Of a stretch of 64,000 nucleotides of DNA, positions 33,366 to 42,752 are shown in pieces. The notes below the pieces were generated by a model. That model was not told where the DNA came from. It saw only the letters and a list, made by a program, of their open reading frames with translations, and made no database searches. Where the stretch lies: assembly GCA_046049675.1 (NCBI GenBank), contig JBJORA010000097.1, positions 53,875 to 117,874 of the forward strand, given 5' to 3'. The stretch comes from CAIXQW01 sp046049675. GTDB taxonomy: Bacteria; Bacteroidota; Bacteroidia; Chitinophagales; Chitinophagaceae. The translations under genes and the position numbers were made by a program. Position 1 is the first letter of the stretch. Each line of letters starts with the position of its first letter.

Positions 33366-35273
33366 ATGAGTAAGATTATTGGCATTGACCTCGGTACCAC
33401 AAACAGCTGCGTTGCTGTAATGGAAGGCAACGAACCAGTGGTAATAGCAAACGACGAAGGCCGTCGCACCACACCAAGTGTAGTAGCCTTCTTAAAAAAT
33501 GGCGAACGCAAAGTGGGCGATCCCGCAAAGCGTCAGGCCATTACTAACCCAATTAATACCATCATGAGCGTAAAGCGCTTTATGGGTAATAAATTCAGTG
33601 AAGTAAGTAGCGAAATTTCTAACAGCAGCTATAAAGTAGTACAAGGCGACAACAATACACCGCGTGTAGATATTGATGGTCGTATGTACACACCACAAGA
33701 AATTAGTGCCATGATTCTTCAAAAAATGAAGAAGGTAGCAGAAGATTTTCTTGGTCAAGAAGTAAAAGAAGCTGTTGTTACAGTTCCAGCATACTTCAAT
33801 GATGCACAACGTCAGGCTACAAAAGAAGCTGGCGAAATTGCTGGCTTAACTATACGTCGTATCATCAACGAGCCTACTGCAGCTGCATTAGCTTATGGCC
33901 TTGACAAGATGAGCAAGGATATGAAGATCGTCGTATTTGATCTTGGTGGCGGTACATTTGATGTAAGCGTACTTGAACTAGGCGATGGCGTATTTGAAGT
34001 AAAAAGCACAAATGGTGATACACATCTTGGTGGTGACGATTTTGACAAAGCTGTAATGGACTGGTTAGCTGACGAGTTCAAGAGCGAAGAAAATATTGAC
34101 CTCCGCAAAGATCCAATGGCTTGGCAGCGTTTGAAAGAAGGCGCAGAAAAAGCTAAGATTGAATTAAGTAGCAGTCAAGAAACTGAAATTAATTTACCGT
34201 ATATCACTGCGGTAGATAACGTGCCTAAGCACCTTGTGCGCAAATTAAGCCGCGCTAAGTTTGAGAATTTAGTAGACAGCCTAGTAGAGCGTACTTTAGA
34301 GCCATGTCGCAAAGCGCTTAGCGATGCAAGCCTTGGCACAAACGAAATTGACGAAGTCATTCTTGTAGGTGGTAGTACACGTATTCCAAAAATTCAAGAA
34401 GTTGTAGAAAAATTCTTTGGTAAAAAGCCTAACCGTAGCGTAAACCCAGATGAGGTTGTTGCAGTTGGTGCTGCTATACAAGGTGGTGTATTAACTGGTG
34501 AGGTTAAAGATGTACTCTTGTTAGACGTTACACCATTAAGCCTTGGTATTGAAACATACGGCGGTGTATTTACAAAACTTATAGAAAGCAATACAACTAT
34601 TCCAAGCAAAAAGAGCGAGACATTTAGTACAGCTGCAGATAGCCAACCAAGTGTAGAAATTAATGTTCTACAAGGTGAGCGTCCAATGGCGAAAGATAAT
34701 AAAGGTTTAGGTCGTTTTATCCTTGGCGATATTCCACCAGCACCGCGTGGCGTACCACAAATTGAAGTAACCTTTGATATTGATGCCAATGGTATTCTTA
34801 GCGTAAGCGCAAAAGATAAAGGCACTGGCAAAACACAAAACATTCGTATCGAAGCGGGTAGCGGCTTAAGTAAAGACGAAATCGAGCGCATGAAGGCAGA
34901 AGCAAGAGCTAATGAAGAAGGCGACAAGAAAGTACGCGAAGAAGTTGAAAAGCTAAATGCTGCTGATGGTATGGTATTCAATAGCGAAAAGCAATTAAAA
35001 GAATACGGCGAGAAAATTCCTGCTGATAAAAAAGGTGCCATTGAAAGTGCATTAGCCTCATTAAAGAGCGCGCATGCTGCAAAAGATTTTGCTGCTATAG
35101 ATACAAGCCTAGAAGCTTTGAATAATGCATGGCAAGCGGCTAGCCAAGATATGTACAACGCAACCCAAGGTGATGCACAAGCTAATGCAGGTGCTCAGCC
35201 GGGCGGCGAACAAGCAAATAGTACTGCTTCAAACGACAACGTTACAGACGCTGAGTTTGAGGAAGTAAAATAA
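33366..35273 (+). CDS. dnaK: chaperone DnaK (Hsp70)
   Basis: A 635-residue Hsp70. The ATPase domain begins IGIDLGTTNSCVAV and contains VTVPAYFNDAQRQATKEAG and IINEPTAAALAYGLDK; the substrate-binding domain starts around residue 385 (VLLLDVTPLSLGIETYGG), and the C-terminal tail ends in a disordered Gly/Ala-rich linker with DAEFEEVK. No dnaJ or grpE follows. The upstream region carries a sigma-54 promoter rather than an obvious -7 box, and a strong terminator follows. Confidence 0.97.
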   Translation: MSKIIGIDLGTTNSCVAVMEGNEPVVIANDEGRRTTPSVVAFLKNGERKVGDPAKRQAITNPINTIMSVKRFMGNKFSEVSSEISNSSYKVVQGDNNTPRVDIDGRMYTPQEISAMILQKMKKVAEDFLGQEVKEAVVTVPAYFNDAQRQATKEAGEIAGLTIRRIINEPTAAALAYGLDKMSKDMKIVVFDLGGGTFDVSVLELGDGVFEVKSTNGDTHLGGDDFDKAVMDWLADEFKSEENIDLRKDPMAWQRLKEGAEKAKIELSSSQETEINLPYITAVDNVPKHLVRKLSRAKFENLVDSLVERTLEPCRKALSDASLGTNEIDEVILVGGSTRIPKIQEVVEKFFGKKPNRSVNPDEVVAVGAAIQGGVLTGEVKDVLLLDVTPLSLGIETYGGVFTKLIESNTTIPSKKSETFSTAADSQPSVEINVLQGERPMAKDNKGLGRFILGDIPPAPRGVPQIEVTFDIDANGILSVSAKDKGTGKTQNIRIEAGSGLSKDEIERMKAEARANEEGDKKVREEVEKLNAADGMVFNSEKQLKEYGEKIPADKKGAIESALASLKSAHAAKDFAAIDTSLEALNNAWQAASQDMYNATQGDAQANAGAQPGGEQANSTASNDNVTDAEFEEVK

Positions 35274-35347
35274 GCCTTGCTACAAAAAGCTTAAGCGGTT
35301 TTGCTTGAGCAACAACACACGGATATAGTAGAGATTACCAATACATG

Positions 35348-35377
35348 GGGCGAATTCTTACGAGAGTTCGCCCTTTT
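35348..35377 (+). terminator. terminator of dnaK
   Basis: Stem GGGCGAA/TTCGCCC around a 12-base loop, followed by TTTTGGTTTTT, 75 bases after the dnaK stop. Confidence 0.75.
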
Positions 35378-35460
35378 GGTTTTTGGGATTAGACGTTTAT
35401 TGTGAGCGAATTGGTAATGGCGAAATTGCCATGCCTCAGCTAGTAGAAGAATTTTGGTGA

Positions 35461-36559
35461 TTTGGCTAAAGCCCTAAGTATCTTATCTCGCTTTCTAGGC
35501 ATGGGATTAATCCCATGCCTAGAAAATCTGAACACGGCTTTGGCTTTAGCCAAATTTTAATTTATTGTACTAACTAATTCACATACGAGAAATGGAACTA
35601 GACCAAATGTTCAGCTCGTATTTTATAAACATTGAAAATATTTGATGCGTCATTAGGCATGGGATGAATCTAGTGCCAAATGAAATTGGTGACTCAATTT
35701 GTTAGTGCGTCATTACGGTAATCGTTTCGTTTTATTTTTTTGGCTAAAGCCCTTGAAAATCTGCTAGCTCATTAGGACTGGGATTAATCGCAGTCCTAAT
35801 GTATTTTACGTGGCACCTTGGCTTTAGCCAAATTAATACTTGCTTTCACTAGACGATTCAATTGTTGCTGATATAGGTACGCAAGGCAGCAATCAAAAAA
35901 TGGGCGACACCTGCAAATCGCAATAACTTATGCGCGGTGGCCTTATTGTATCGATACTATTTTGCCCATCGTATTTTATCTGTTTTGGCTAAAGCCGGAA
36001 AACATTTTATACATGATTAGGCATGGGATGAATCCCATGCCTAATGAAATTGGTGACTCAATTTGTTGGTGCGTCACTACGGTAATCGTTTCGTTTTATT
36101 TTTTTGGCTAAAGCCCTTGAAAATCTGCTGGCTCTTTAGGACTGGGATTTATCCCAGTCCTAAAGAATTGTACGTGGCACCTTGGCTTTAGCCAAATTTA
36201 TACTTGCGTTCATTAGAAGATTCAATTGTTGCTGATATAGCTACGCAAGGCAGCAATCAAAAAATGGTCGACACCTGCAAATTGCAATAACTTAGGCGCG
36301 GTGGCCTTTTTGTATCGATACTATTTTGCCCATCGTATTTTATCTGTTTTGGCTAAAGCCGGAAAATATTTTATGCATGATTAGGCATGGGATGAATCCC
36401 ATGCCTAATGAAATTGGGCGAGGCTTCATTTATGTCACAATGCCTTAATGATTGTGATTTCATTGTTTGGCTAAACCCACATAAATTCTGCTGGCTCTTT
36501 AGGACTGGGATTTATCCCAGTCCTAAAGAATTGTAGGTCAGATCTTGGCTTTAGCCAAA
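35461..36559. repeat. block of nested palindromic repeats with a 363-bp tandem unit
   Basis: No gene is present between dnaK and 36663. Six elements recur: an outer arm TTTGGCTAAAGCC, an inner palindrome of about 28-30 bases (AGGCATGGGAT/ATCCCATGCCT or AGGACTGGGAT/ATCCCAGTCCT), and an outer arm GGCTTTAGCCAAA. Inner palindromes lie at about 35493-35523, 35772-35801, 36016-36045, 36135-36164, 36380-36409 and 36498-36527; elements 3 and 5 lack the closing arm. A 363-bp stretch starting 35686 repeats from 36049 with about 95 percent identity. Two palindrome types alternate. Confidence 0.85.
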
Positions 36560-36662
36560 TCCTGCTGGCATTTAGAAAAGCTGCAATTATAATTTATATA
36601 ACCACATCATTAACAATCAAAAAATCACCAACAACTGAAAACTGTTCAAACGAAAATATCTA

Positions 36663-37967
36663 CTATCGCTCGATATTAGAAGTTGCTTTTGTTTTTTGAT
36701 CCCTGTCGTAAAAGCAAAATCCACTAATCCGCAAAAGCGTGCTCACATCAACAACCGGATTCTCGTCTACAATAAGTAGGTTGGCTTCTTTGCCAACAGC
36801 AATAGAGCCCCATTGTGCTTCTTCTTTGAAGAAGATCGCGGGATTAATTGTTGCTGCTTGCATAATTGTCCAATTATCTATACCAGCCTCTTGCCAGCGC
36901 ATCATTTCTTCTACCATGCTTGTGCCATAACTGCTGTACATGCCGCCGGGGTCGCTGCCTACAAGAAGTAAGCACTGGTTATCATACAATTTTTTGAGCA
37001 AGGCTTTTTTCTTGGGTACATAGTAAGAGAAATTTGAGATTGCCAATTCAAAACTATCCTTTCCGCCATAACTAGCAATGTCAGCTGCAAGTGTACTGTC
37101 CCAAAGTGCTTTTGCATCATCATCTGCTGAATTGTAGCTAATACGTTGCAAGTGTTTATTCGGATAGTAGTAATACGTAGCTGTATGGTCGTAGTCGAGG
37201 GTAGGGCAGTTAAATACATTATTAGCTTTAGTTGCGGATAGGGCAAGATTAAGCAAGCTGTCGTTTGCCCTATCGTAGCCACCTTGATGCTCAATACTTC
37301 TAAAGCCACTTTGTAAAACTTCTTGCAAAGGAATATCCACGCCTTTGCCGTTTTCGGAATAGCGCGGATAATGACCACATACTATAACTTGTTGCGCATT
37401 GGCAGCCTTCATCAAATGCTTGAAAGTGCTTGCATTGCTAAGGCCAAATAATTTGATAAAGCGATTCGTACTTTTTGCTACGGATACTAAACTATCTGCA
37501 GCTGCTTGGTTTAAAGTATCCGTACGATGCACAAGTATACTGCTGTATAACTGCGGCATCAAGGCAGTATGATTGGTTTGGCGCATTTCTGTAAACAAAG
37601 GTGTGTAGGCTTCTTGAGCGGTATCACTATTCATTATCCTGACTTTAAAAACGCCTGCTCGAAACAGTTTATGGCTGGCATCGCGTAGCTCGGTCGTTTT
37701 AGGTAGGTGTACATGCATATCACAAAGTGATGGCATTATGTAGCGGTCTTTGCCATCTATTAAGGTAGCGTGCTTAGTCTTCTTGTCTTTTTTACTAGTA
37801 GCACGTATTTCGGTAATAATGCCATCTTCACAAACTATCGTTTGCTTTGGTATTGTTGTTTTATTGACGACATCCACGATTGTGGCATTGTAAATTACGC
37901 AAGTAAATGTTTGTGCATTGGTAATAAATGCAATTGTGCTTAGAGCTACTAATAAGAGATTACGCAT
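36663..37967 (-). CDS. secreted amidohydrolase family protein
   Basis: A 434-residue protein with a signal peptide (LLVALSTIAFITNAQ). It has the amidohydrolase metal site CDMHVHL, VCGHYPRYSE and FRSIEHQGGYD as later His ligands and SDPGGMYSS (catalytic Asp), and C-terminal KEANLLIVDENPVVDV typical of imidazolonepropionase-like amidohydrolases. Those hydrolyse amide or imide bonds of dipeptides or ring compounds. The export signal implies a periplasmic or outer-membrane role; the substrate is unknown. Confidence 0.82.
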   Translation of the reverse strand: MRNLLLVALSTIAFITNAQTFTCVIYNATIVDVVNKTTIPKQTIVCEDGIITEIRATSKKDKKTKHATLIDGKDRYIMPSLCDMHVHLPKTTELRDASHKLFRAGVFKVRIMNSDTAQEAYTPLFTEMRQTNHTALMPQLYSSILVHRTDTLNQAAADSLVSVAKSTNRFIKLFGLSNASTFKHLMKAANAQQVIVCGHYPRYSENGKGVDIPLQEVLQSGFRSIEHQGGYDRANDSLLNLALSATKANNVFNCPTLDYDHTATYYYYPNKHLQRISYNSADDDAKALWDSTLAADIASYGGKDSFELAISNFSYYVPKKKALLKKLYDNQCLLLVGSDPGGMYSSYGTSMVEEMMRWQEAGIDNWTIMQAATINPAIFFKEEAQWGSIAVGKEANLLIVDENPVVDVSTLLRISGFCFYDRDQKTKATSNIER

Positions 37968-38101
37968 GGCTGTTAAATTGTGTTACAAATTAATAAGCAA
38001 TAGGGATCAAGTTTGCTAATGCTTTGTTTTGACTTGGTATTTAACGCAACGGAAACAATGTAATTGCCTGCGATATTTGTCTTTAGCTTTTATTTATGAC
38101 T

Positions 38102-39928
38102 TTACTTGCAGGCCTGTACCCACAAGCTATCGTAGCTAATTGTCTTTTGCCATGGGTTGTCGATGTTGACCGCAATTGTATCCTTAGCTTGTAAAGGATG
38201 CTTGAGCTTTACAAAACTATACATTGGTTGCCATGAATTTAGTTCATAGTCAAAAAGCATAAATGGCGCTTTGCTATCTACCTTGCCTAGTTTATTATTA
38301 ATGCTGCAACGTACTATTTGCTGTTCACCATTGTGCTTGTGTACGATATTGATGCATGGCTGCTCCCATAGTGTGTATACGTTTTCTGTACATTTAAATC
38401 TGCCGCCGAATTGCAGCCACTTGTAATCAATAAATTCGTCGTTCGGTATGCCATGCGTAATTTTAGCACTAGGATACTGGTCTTGTGGCTGCACATCGTA
38501 TTGCTTGATTGAATCTGTAGAACTAGGCCACGATGCTATTGGTACAACTATAGAAAATTCTGCTGCGTTGGGTTGTGTATGGCCATTGTCGTACATGCAT
38601 AAATTTTGATAGTCGAACTTGAAGTCGAACAATAATGAATAAGCATACCACTTGCGATTGAAATCAGCAACCATTAATCTTTTATGATTAAGCCAACTCA
38701 TACGGATATTGCTATATGCAAAAAAGATAGCGAACAACAAAGCCCCGAAATGTAGCCCTTTACCTTTGTGTTGCCATACATACTGCACACAAGCTGCAAG
38801 CGGCAAACTAAGTAGTGCATACGTGTGTATCATTGGTCTGCTGCCAAAACCATTAATATAGTTCCAACACCACCAACTATAAATAACGTAGCAATACAAT
38901 GGTAACAGCACAAGTGCGAGTGCACGCACATTTTTTGCAGCTTGGTGTTTGATGGCTAAGCCCAACAATGCAAATAGCATTATAGGCGTATAGTATAACC
39001 AACCATTGCTTGCATCAAAAAGCCCTTTAATTATTTCTGGATGGCGCCACGTGAATTTGCTATTCGCATAGGTATTGAAAATAAATTTACCTGTATAGGT
39101 ATACCAATAAATAATCTGTGGCAGTACAACTAGTAATGCAGATGCTGCGCCAACAAGTAGTTTTGGCCAATGCTTTATCCATAATTGAAAGCGTTCTTGT
39201 GCAGCCTTTATGCTCGTGATGCCATACAGTATTGGTACAACTACAAACATTGCATCAATGGTACGCGAGGCGGTAATAAAGCCGAGGCTCAGTCCAACTA
39301 TGATAATATTTTTATACGAAAAGTCTTGGTATAGCTTGTGTGTGTAAAGAAGTAGCAATGCATTAGCTGCAAAAATTGGAATATGCGCCATGCCAGTTTG
39401 GTACGCGCCAAACCAAAATAGATTTGTTGTTACGAGCAGCAAGCAAACACTTATTCTGCTAATATCTTCAGAAAAGAATTGTCGTAACAAGCAAAAGCAC
39501 CAATACAAGCCAAGTATTAAATAAAAGAGCGTACTAAGTCGTGCTGTCCAAACATAGGGTTCACTAAAGCCGTGTGCCGGGGCACCTTTTAACTTTTGAA
39601 TGCCGTGTATTAGTAGAAAGAAAGGCAATTCAGCCAAGGCCGTACCATAAGTATAATTAAACACTAGCTTACCATCTTTGCCCGGGTTGCACTCTTGCAG
39701 CATGCCCTTGTAATAGGTATAGATATCTTGTGAGACGCCTTCTATTTGCGGAAGCTGTTGTATGCTATCCCAATTGTGATAGATAAATGTTGCAGGGAGA
39801 TATTGATAATAACCAAGTGCATCGCCATGAAAGGTTTTGCGTGTGCTGCCATGCTGTACAAATGTTGCAAGAAAAATTATACCGCACACTGCTAAAAGCA
39901 ATTTGGTATATATAGTCTTGCCTGCCAT
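38102..39928 (-). CDS. multi-spanning glycosyltransferase-like membrane protein (GT-C/PMT type)
   Basis: A 608-residue protein with about ten to eleven hydrophobic segments between residues 8 and 410, including an early periplasmic loop with FHGDALGYYQYLPATFIYH (acidic residue after TM1) and GASAALLVVLPQIIYW. The C-terminal 190 residues form a soluble domain. This is the layout of GT-C fold transferases such as DUF2029/PMT-like proteins that use lipid-linked sugars, but no substrate can be assigned. A TACCTTTA box at 39934-39941 (minus strand) lies 5 bases before the ATG. Confidence 0.6.
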   Translation of the reverse strand: MAGKTIYTKLLLAVCGIIFLATFVQHGSTRKTFHGDALGYYQYLPATFIYHNWDSIQQLPQIEGVSQDIYTYYKGMLQECNPGKDGKLVFNYTYGTALAELPFFLLIHGIQKLKGAPAHGFSEPYVWTARLSTLFYLILGLYWCFCLLRQFFSEDISRISVCLLLVTTNLFWFGAYQTGMAHIPIFAANALLLLYTHKLYQDFSYKNIIIVGLSLGFITASRTIDAMFVVVPILYGITSIKAAQERFQLWIKHWPKLLVGAASALLVVLPQIIYWYTYTGKFIFNTYANSKFTWRHPEIIKGLFDASNGWLYYTPIMLFALLGLAIKHQAAKNVRALALVLLPLYCYVIYSWWCWNYINGFGSRPMIHTYALLSLPLAACVQYVWQHKGKGLHFGALLFAIFFAYSNIRMSWLNHKRLMVADFNRKWYAYSLLFDFKFDYQNLCMYDNGHTQPNAAEFSIVVPIASWPSSTDSIKQYDVQPQDQYPSAKITHGIPNDEFIDYKWLQFGGRFKCTENVYTLWEQPCINIVHKHNGEQQIVRCSINNKLGKVDSKAPFMLFDYELNSWQPMYSFVKLKHPLQAKDTIAVNIDNPWQKTISYDSLWVQACK

Positions 39929-39933
39929 GGCAT

Positions 39934-39941
39934 TAAAGGTA
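39934..39941 (-). promoter_or_regulatory. -7 box TACCTTTA before GT gene
   Basis: TAnnTTTA match 5 bases before ATG 39928. Confidence 0.55.
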
Positions 39942-40058
39942 GAGAAAAAAGAGTTTAATTATTTGGCGGAAGTTGTGTGCTAATGGCTGACTCGCGATTT
40001 TGATTAATAAGTGAATAGCAATTAATCGCTTTGAGGCCTCTCTTCATTATCCACTATC

Positions 40059-40072
40059 TCCGCCGCGGCGGA
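40059..40072. repeat. 14-bp perfect palindrome
   Basis: TCCGCCGCGGCGGA sits between two ATTATCCA stretches in the 124 bases after atpG. The GC-rich core stands out from the AT-rich surroundings. It could be part of the atpG transcript end or a dispersed repeat. Confidence 0.5.
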
Positions 40073-40127
40073 TCCATTATCCATTGTAAGGACGGCAATC
40101 TTCCCGGCCAGGACTGAAACCAATTTA

Positions 40128-41003
40128 TTAACCCTTCAATGCCGCAGCACCACTTACGATTTCTGTAAGCTCGGTTGTAATTGCAGCTTGACGCGCACGG
40201 TTGTAGCTAATCTTCAGGCTCTTCAACATGCTTTCTGCATTATCGGTAGCCTTATCCATAGCCGTCATACGAGCACCATGGTCACTAGCATTGCTATCAA
40301 GTACAGCCTTGTAAAGCTGCGTGTTTAAAATTTTTGGCATCAATTCATTAATCAAAACCTCTTTACTTGGCTCAAAAATGAATTCGTTATTAGCCTTTGC
40401 ATTTCCTGCTGGCTTTGCGATTGGCAAATGCTGCTCGTTGATTAAAACTTGCGTTGCAGCATTCTTAAACTGATTGTAAACAATCTCCACACGATCATAA
40501 TCCTTGCTGATGTATGATGCACGTGCAAACTCTGCTACTTCTTTTACTTTCTCAAAACTTAACTGGCCTAACATGTTCCAGTATTTATCAATGGTATGAT
40601 ATTTCAAACGACCACAACCTTCAAATACTTTCTTACCGATAGGCAATACATGCACATTGCCCTTTGCAGCTTGTGCCGCATAAGTTGTTGTCATTAAAGT
40701 ACGCACTGTCTTTACAACGTTTGTGTTAAAAGCACCGCACAAACCGCGGTCGCTACCTACGGCAATAATCAAAACTTTCTCTACCGGACGCACAGCACTC
40801 AAAGCACCGGCGATGTCGCCACTGCTGCCGATGATATTGCTAAGCATTTCCTGCAATTTTACAGCATATGGACGCATCTGCACAATGGCATCTTGCGCAC
40901 GACGAAGCTTTGCCGCACTAACCATCTTCATGGCCTTAGTAATTTGCTGTGTACTTTGTACACTCGCTATGCGTAAACGAACCTCTTTTAATGCACCGCT
41001 CAT
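40128..41003 (-). CDS. atpG: F1 ATP synthase gamma subunit
   Basis: About 291 residues from ATG 41003. N-terminal helix SGALKEVRLRIASVQSTQQ followed by ITKAMKMVSAAKLRRAQ, the central GSDRGLCGAFN and the C-terminal MTAMDKATDNAESMLKSL and SYNRARQAAITTELTEIV are all characteristic. The subunit rotates inside F1. The longer frame to 41036 is rejected: a TACCTTCG box (41024-41031) lies within it. atpA and other atp genes are not adjacent, since a divergent GT2 gene sits upstream and a membrane GT gene downstream. Confidence 0.95.
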   Translation of the reverse strand: MSGALKEVRLRIASVQSTQQITKAMKMVSAAKLRRAQDAIVQMRPYAVKLQEMLSNIIGSSGDIAGALSAVRPVEKVLIIAVGSDRGLCGAFNTNVVKTVRTLMTTTYAAQAAKGNVHVLPIGKKVFEGCGRLKYHTIDKYWNMLGQLSFEKVKEVAEFARASYISKDYDRVEIVYNQFKNAATQVLINEQHLPIAKPAGNAKANNEFIFEPSKEVLINELMPKILNTQLYKAVLDSNASDHGARMTAMDKATDNAESMLKSLKISYNRARQAAITTELTEIVSGAAALKG

Positions 41004-41125
41004 AATTTGTAAATTTTGAGCCGCGAAGGTACGCACAGTGCAAGGCTACGGCAAGAAAAGCCCAATGTTTATTGGTGTGGTTGAGAATTGTCAAGCAACT
41101 GCGCAAGCCTAGCCCGCATTTGCAC

Positions 41126-41133
41126 TACTTTTG
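41126..41133 (+). promoter_or_regulatory. -7 box TACTTTTG of GT2 gene
   Basis: Perfect TAnnTTTG match 8 bases before ATG 41142 and inside the longest frame (41088), so it decides the start. Confidence 0.65.
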
Positions 41134-41141
41134 CGACACAA

Positions 41142-42266
41142 ATGGGCGTTTTTGTTGCAATACTGCTAGTACTAACCATCGGCTATGTGGCCCTTTTTTT
41201 GCTTTATCGCCGTGGTTGGGATGCCGTTACCGAGCAAAAGCTTGACCTCAATCACAATTGCAATACCCACATTACGGTAATTGTGCCAGCCCGCAACGAA
41301 GAAAGCAATATCAAAGCCTGCATAGAAAGCATTTTACACCAACAATACACGGGCACTTTTGAACTAGTTGTGGTTAACGATCATAGTACCGACAATACAC
41401 GAGCTATTGTTGAAAGTTTTGGCTCACAATTAAAGCTTATCAACCTAGATGAAGAACTTGCAAGCGGTGCGTATAAAAAGAAAGCGATTGCCACAGCCAT
41501 TGCACAAAGCACGGGCACATTGATTGTTACGACAGATGCAGATACTTCACGCGGACTGTTGTGGCTAGAAAGCATTGGGCAGTATTTTGAAAAGAAGCAA
41601 AGCCAAATGATTGCAGCACCTGTAAACTATGTGCAAGGCAAAGGATGGCTTAATATTTTTCAAGTGATAGATTTTTTGTGCATGCAAGGCATTACCGCGG
41701 CGAGTTTGCGTTATCATTTTAACAGTACTTGCAATGGCGCAAATTTGGCTTATACAAGGCATGCGTTTAATGCAGTAGATGGCTTTAATAGTATAGACCA
41801 TATTGCTAGTGGCGACGATATGTTGTTGCTACATAAAATAGACCAGCGCTTTGAGCATTCTGTACGATTTCTAAAGAATAGTGCTGCCGTTGTAACAACA
41901 GCAGCTATGCCAAATCTGAGTAGCTTTATTCAACAACGTGTGCGTTGGGCTAGTAAGGCAAAACACTATACCGATAAGCGTGTTACTGCGGTGCTAGCTG
42001 CGGTTTGGCTGTTTAATGCTATGCTATTAGTGCAAATGGTATTGGTATTTCATAGCCTGTTTAGCCTCTCTTGGTGCCTTGCTTTTTTAGCCATAAAAAT
42101 TGTGGTAGAGCAGTATTTACTACGCCCTGTTTTGCAGTTTTACAAACAAAAGGAATTGTTGTTGTGGCACATCATTTTACAGCCTGTACACATTGTGTAT
42201 ATCGTGGCTTGCGGCTTACTAGGTTTAGTAAGTACTTATCAATGGAAAGGTAGAACGGTGCGTTAA
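41142..42266 (+). CDS. family 2 glycosyltransferase, membrane-bound
   Basis: About 374 residues. One N-terminal TM helix, then a GT2 domain: TVIVPARNEESNIKACIESI, VVNDHSTDNTR (DxS-type), VTTDADTSRG (DxD) and the late QQRVRWASKAKHY (QxxRW), with two or three C-terminal TM helices. Such processive-type GT2 enzymes use UDP-sugars at the inner membrane. It converges on the crtZ-cruF-crtD operon with only 6 bases between stops. A carotenoid glycosyltransferase (CruG-like) is therefore possible but unproven. Confidence 0.75.
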   Translation: MGVFVAILLVLTIGYVALFLLYRRGWDAVTEQKLDLNHNCNTHITVIVPARNEESNIKACIESILHQQYTGTFELVVVNDHSTDNTRAIVESFGSQLKLINLDEELASGAYKKKAIATAIAQSTGTLIVTTDADTSRGLLWLESIGQYFEKKQSQMIAAPVNYVQGKGWLNIFQVIDFLCMQGITAASLRYHFNSTCNGANLAYTRHAFNAVDGFNSIDHIASGDDMLLLHKIDQRFEHSVRFLKNSAAVVTTAAMPNLSSFIQQRVRWASKAKHYTDKRVTAVLAAVWLFNAMLLVQMVLVFHSLFSLSWCLAFLAIKIVVEQYLLRPVLQFYKQKELLLWHIILQPVHIVYIVACGLLGLVSTYQWKGRTVR

Positions 42267-42272
42267 AAGCGC

Positions 42273-42752
42273 TTAGCGAATGCTAGGATTCATTTGCTTT
42301 TCTCTACGCACTTTGTCCCAATATTTTTTGTGAACAAGCAGCATACCAAAACTCTCGCCATGTTCTTTGCCCATATGCTTATGGTGCATTTTATGTGCCC
42401 AACGTATAGCACGTACATAGGTATTGTTCCAACGAGAAAAGAGTTTAAAGCGCTGATGAATAATAATATCGTGTACAATAAAATAAGCGGCACCATACAT
42501 GGCGATACCAGCACCAATACTAACCACCCAATACACCTGATTCATCAAGCCTAGCATGATACACAGCCAACTTGGAATCGCGAATATGAGAAAGAAGGCG
42601 TCGTTTTTTTCAAAAAACTGTTCACCAGGATTATGATGATCTTCGTGCAAATACCATAAAAAACCATGCATCACAAAGCGGTGCGTTAACCAAGTAATGC
42701 CTTCCATGGCAGCAAATACCAAGAGTGTAAGTAGTATGTATACAATTATCAT
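42273..42752 (-). CDS. crtZ: beta-carotene hydroxylase
   Basis: About 159 residues from ATG 42752, with the four His motifs of the fatty-acid-hydroxylase superfamily: HRFVMHG, HEDHHN, HDIIIHQRF and HKMHHKHMG. The family adds 3-hydroxyl groups to beta-ionone rings in the membrane. The stop of cruF and the start here share bases (ATGA), so translation is coupled. The longer open frame to 42794 is set aside for this reason. Confidence 0.88.
   Translation of the reverse strand: MIIVYILLTLLVFAAMEGITWLTHRFVMHGFLWYLHEDHHNPGEQFFEKNDAFFLIFAIPSWLCIMLGLMNQVYWVVSIGAGIAMYGAAYFIVHDIIIHQRFKLFSRWNNTYVRAIRWAHKMHHKHMGKEHGESFGMLLVHKKYWDKVRREKQMNPSIR

Noticed and set aside
34394..35158. 254-residue open frame antisense to dnaK
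   Set aside because: Typical shadow of a strongly biased gene; composition (Ser/Leu-rich) and lack of any domain, start or promoter do not support it.
35461..36559. Possible CRISPR array
   Set aside because: Repeats are long, palindromic and unevenly spaced, with no spacer of unique, constant length and no cas genes.
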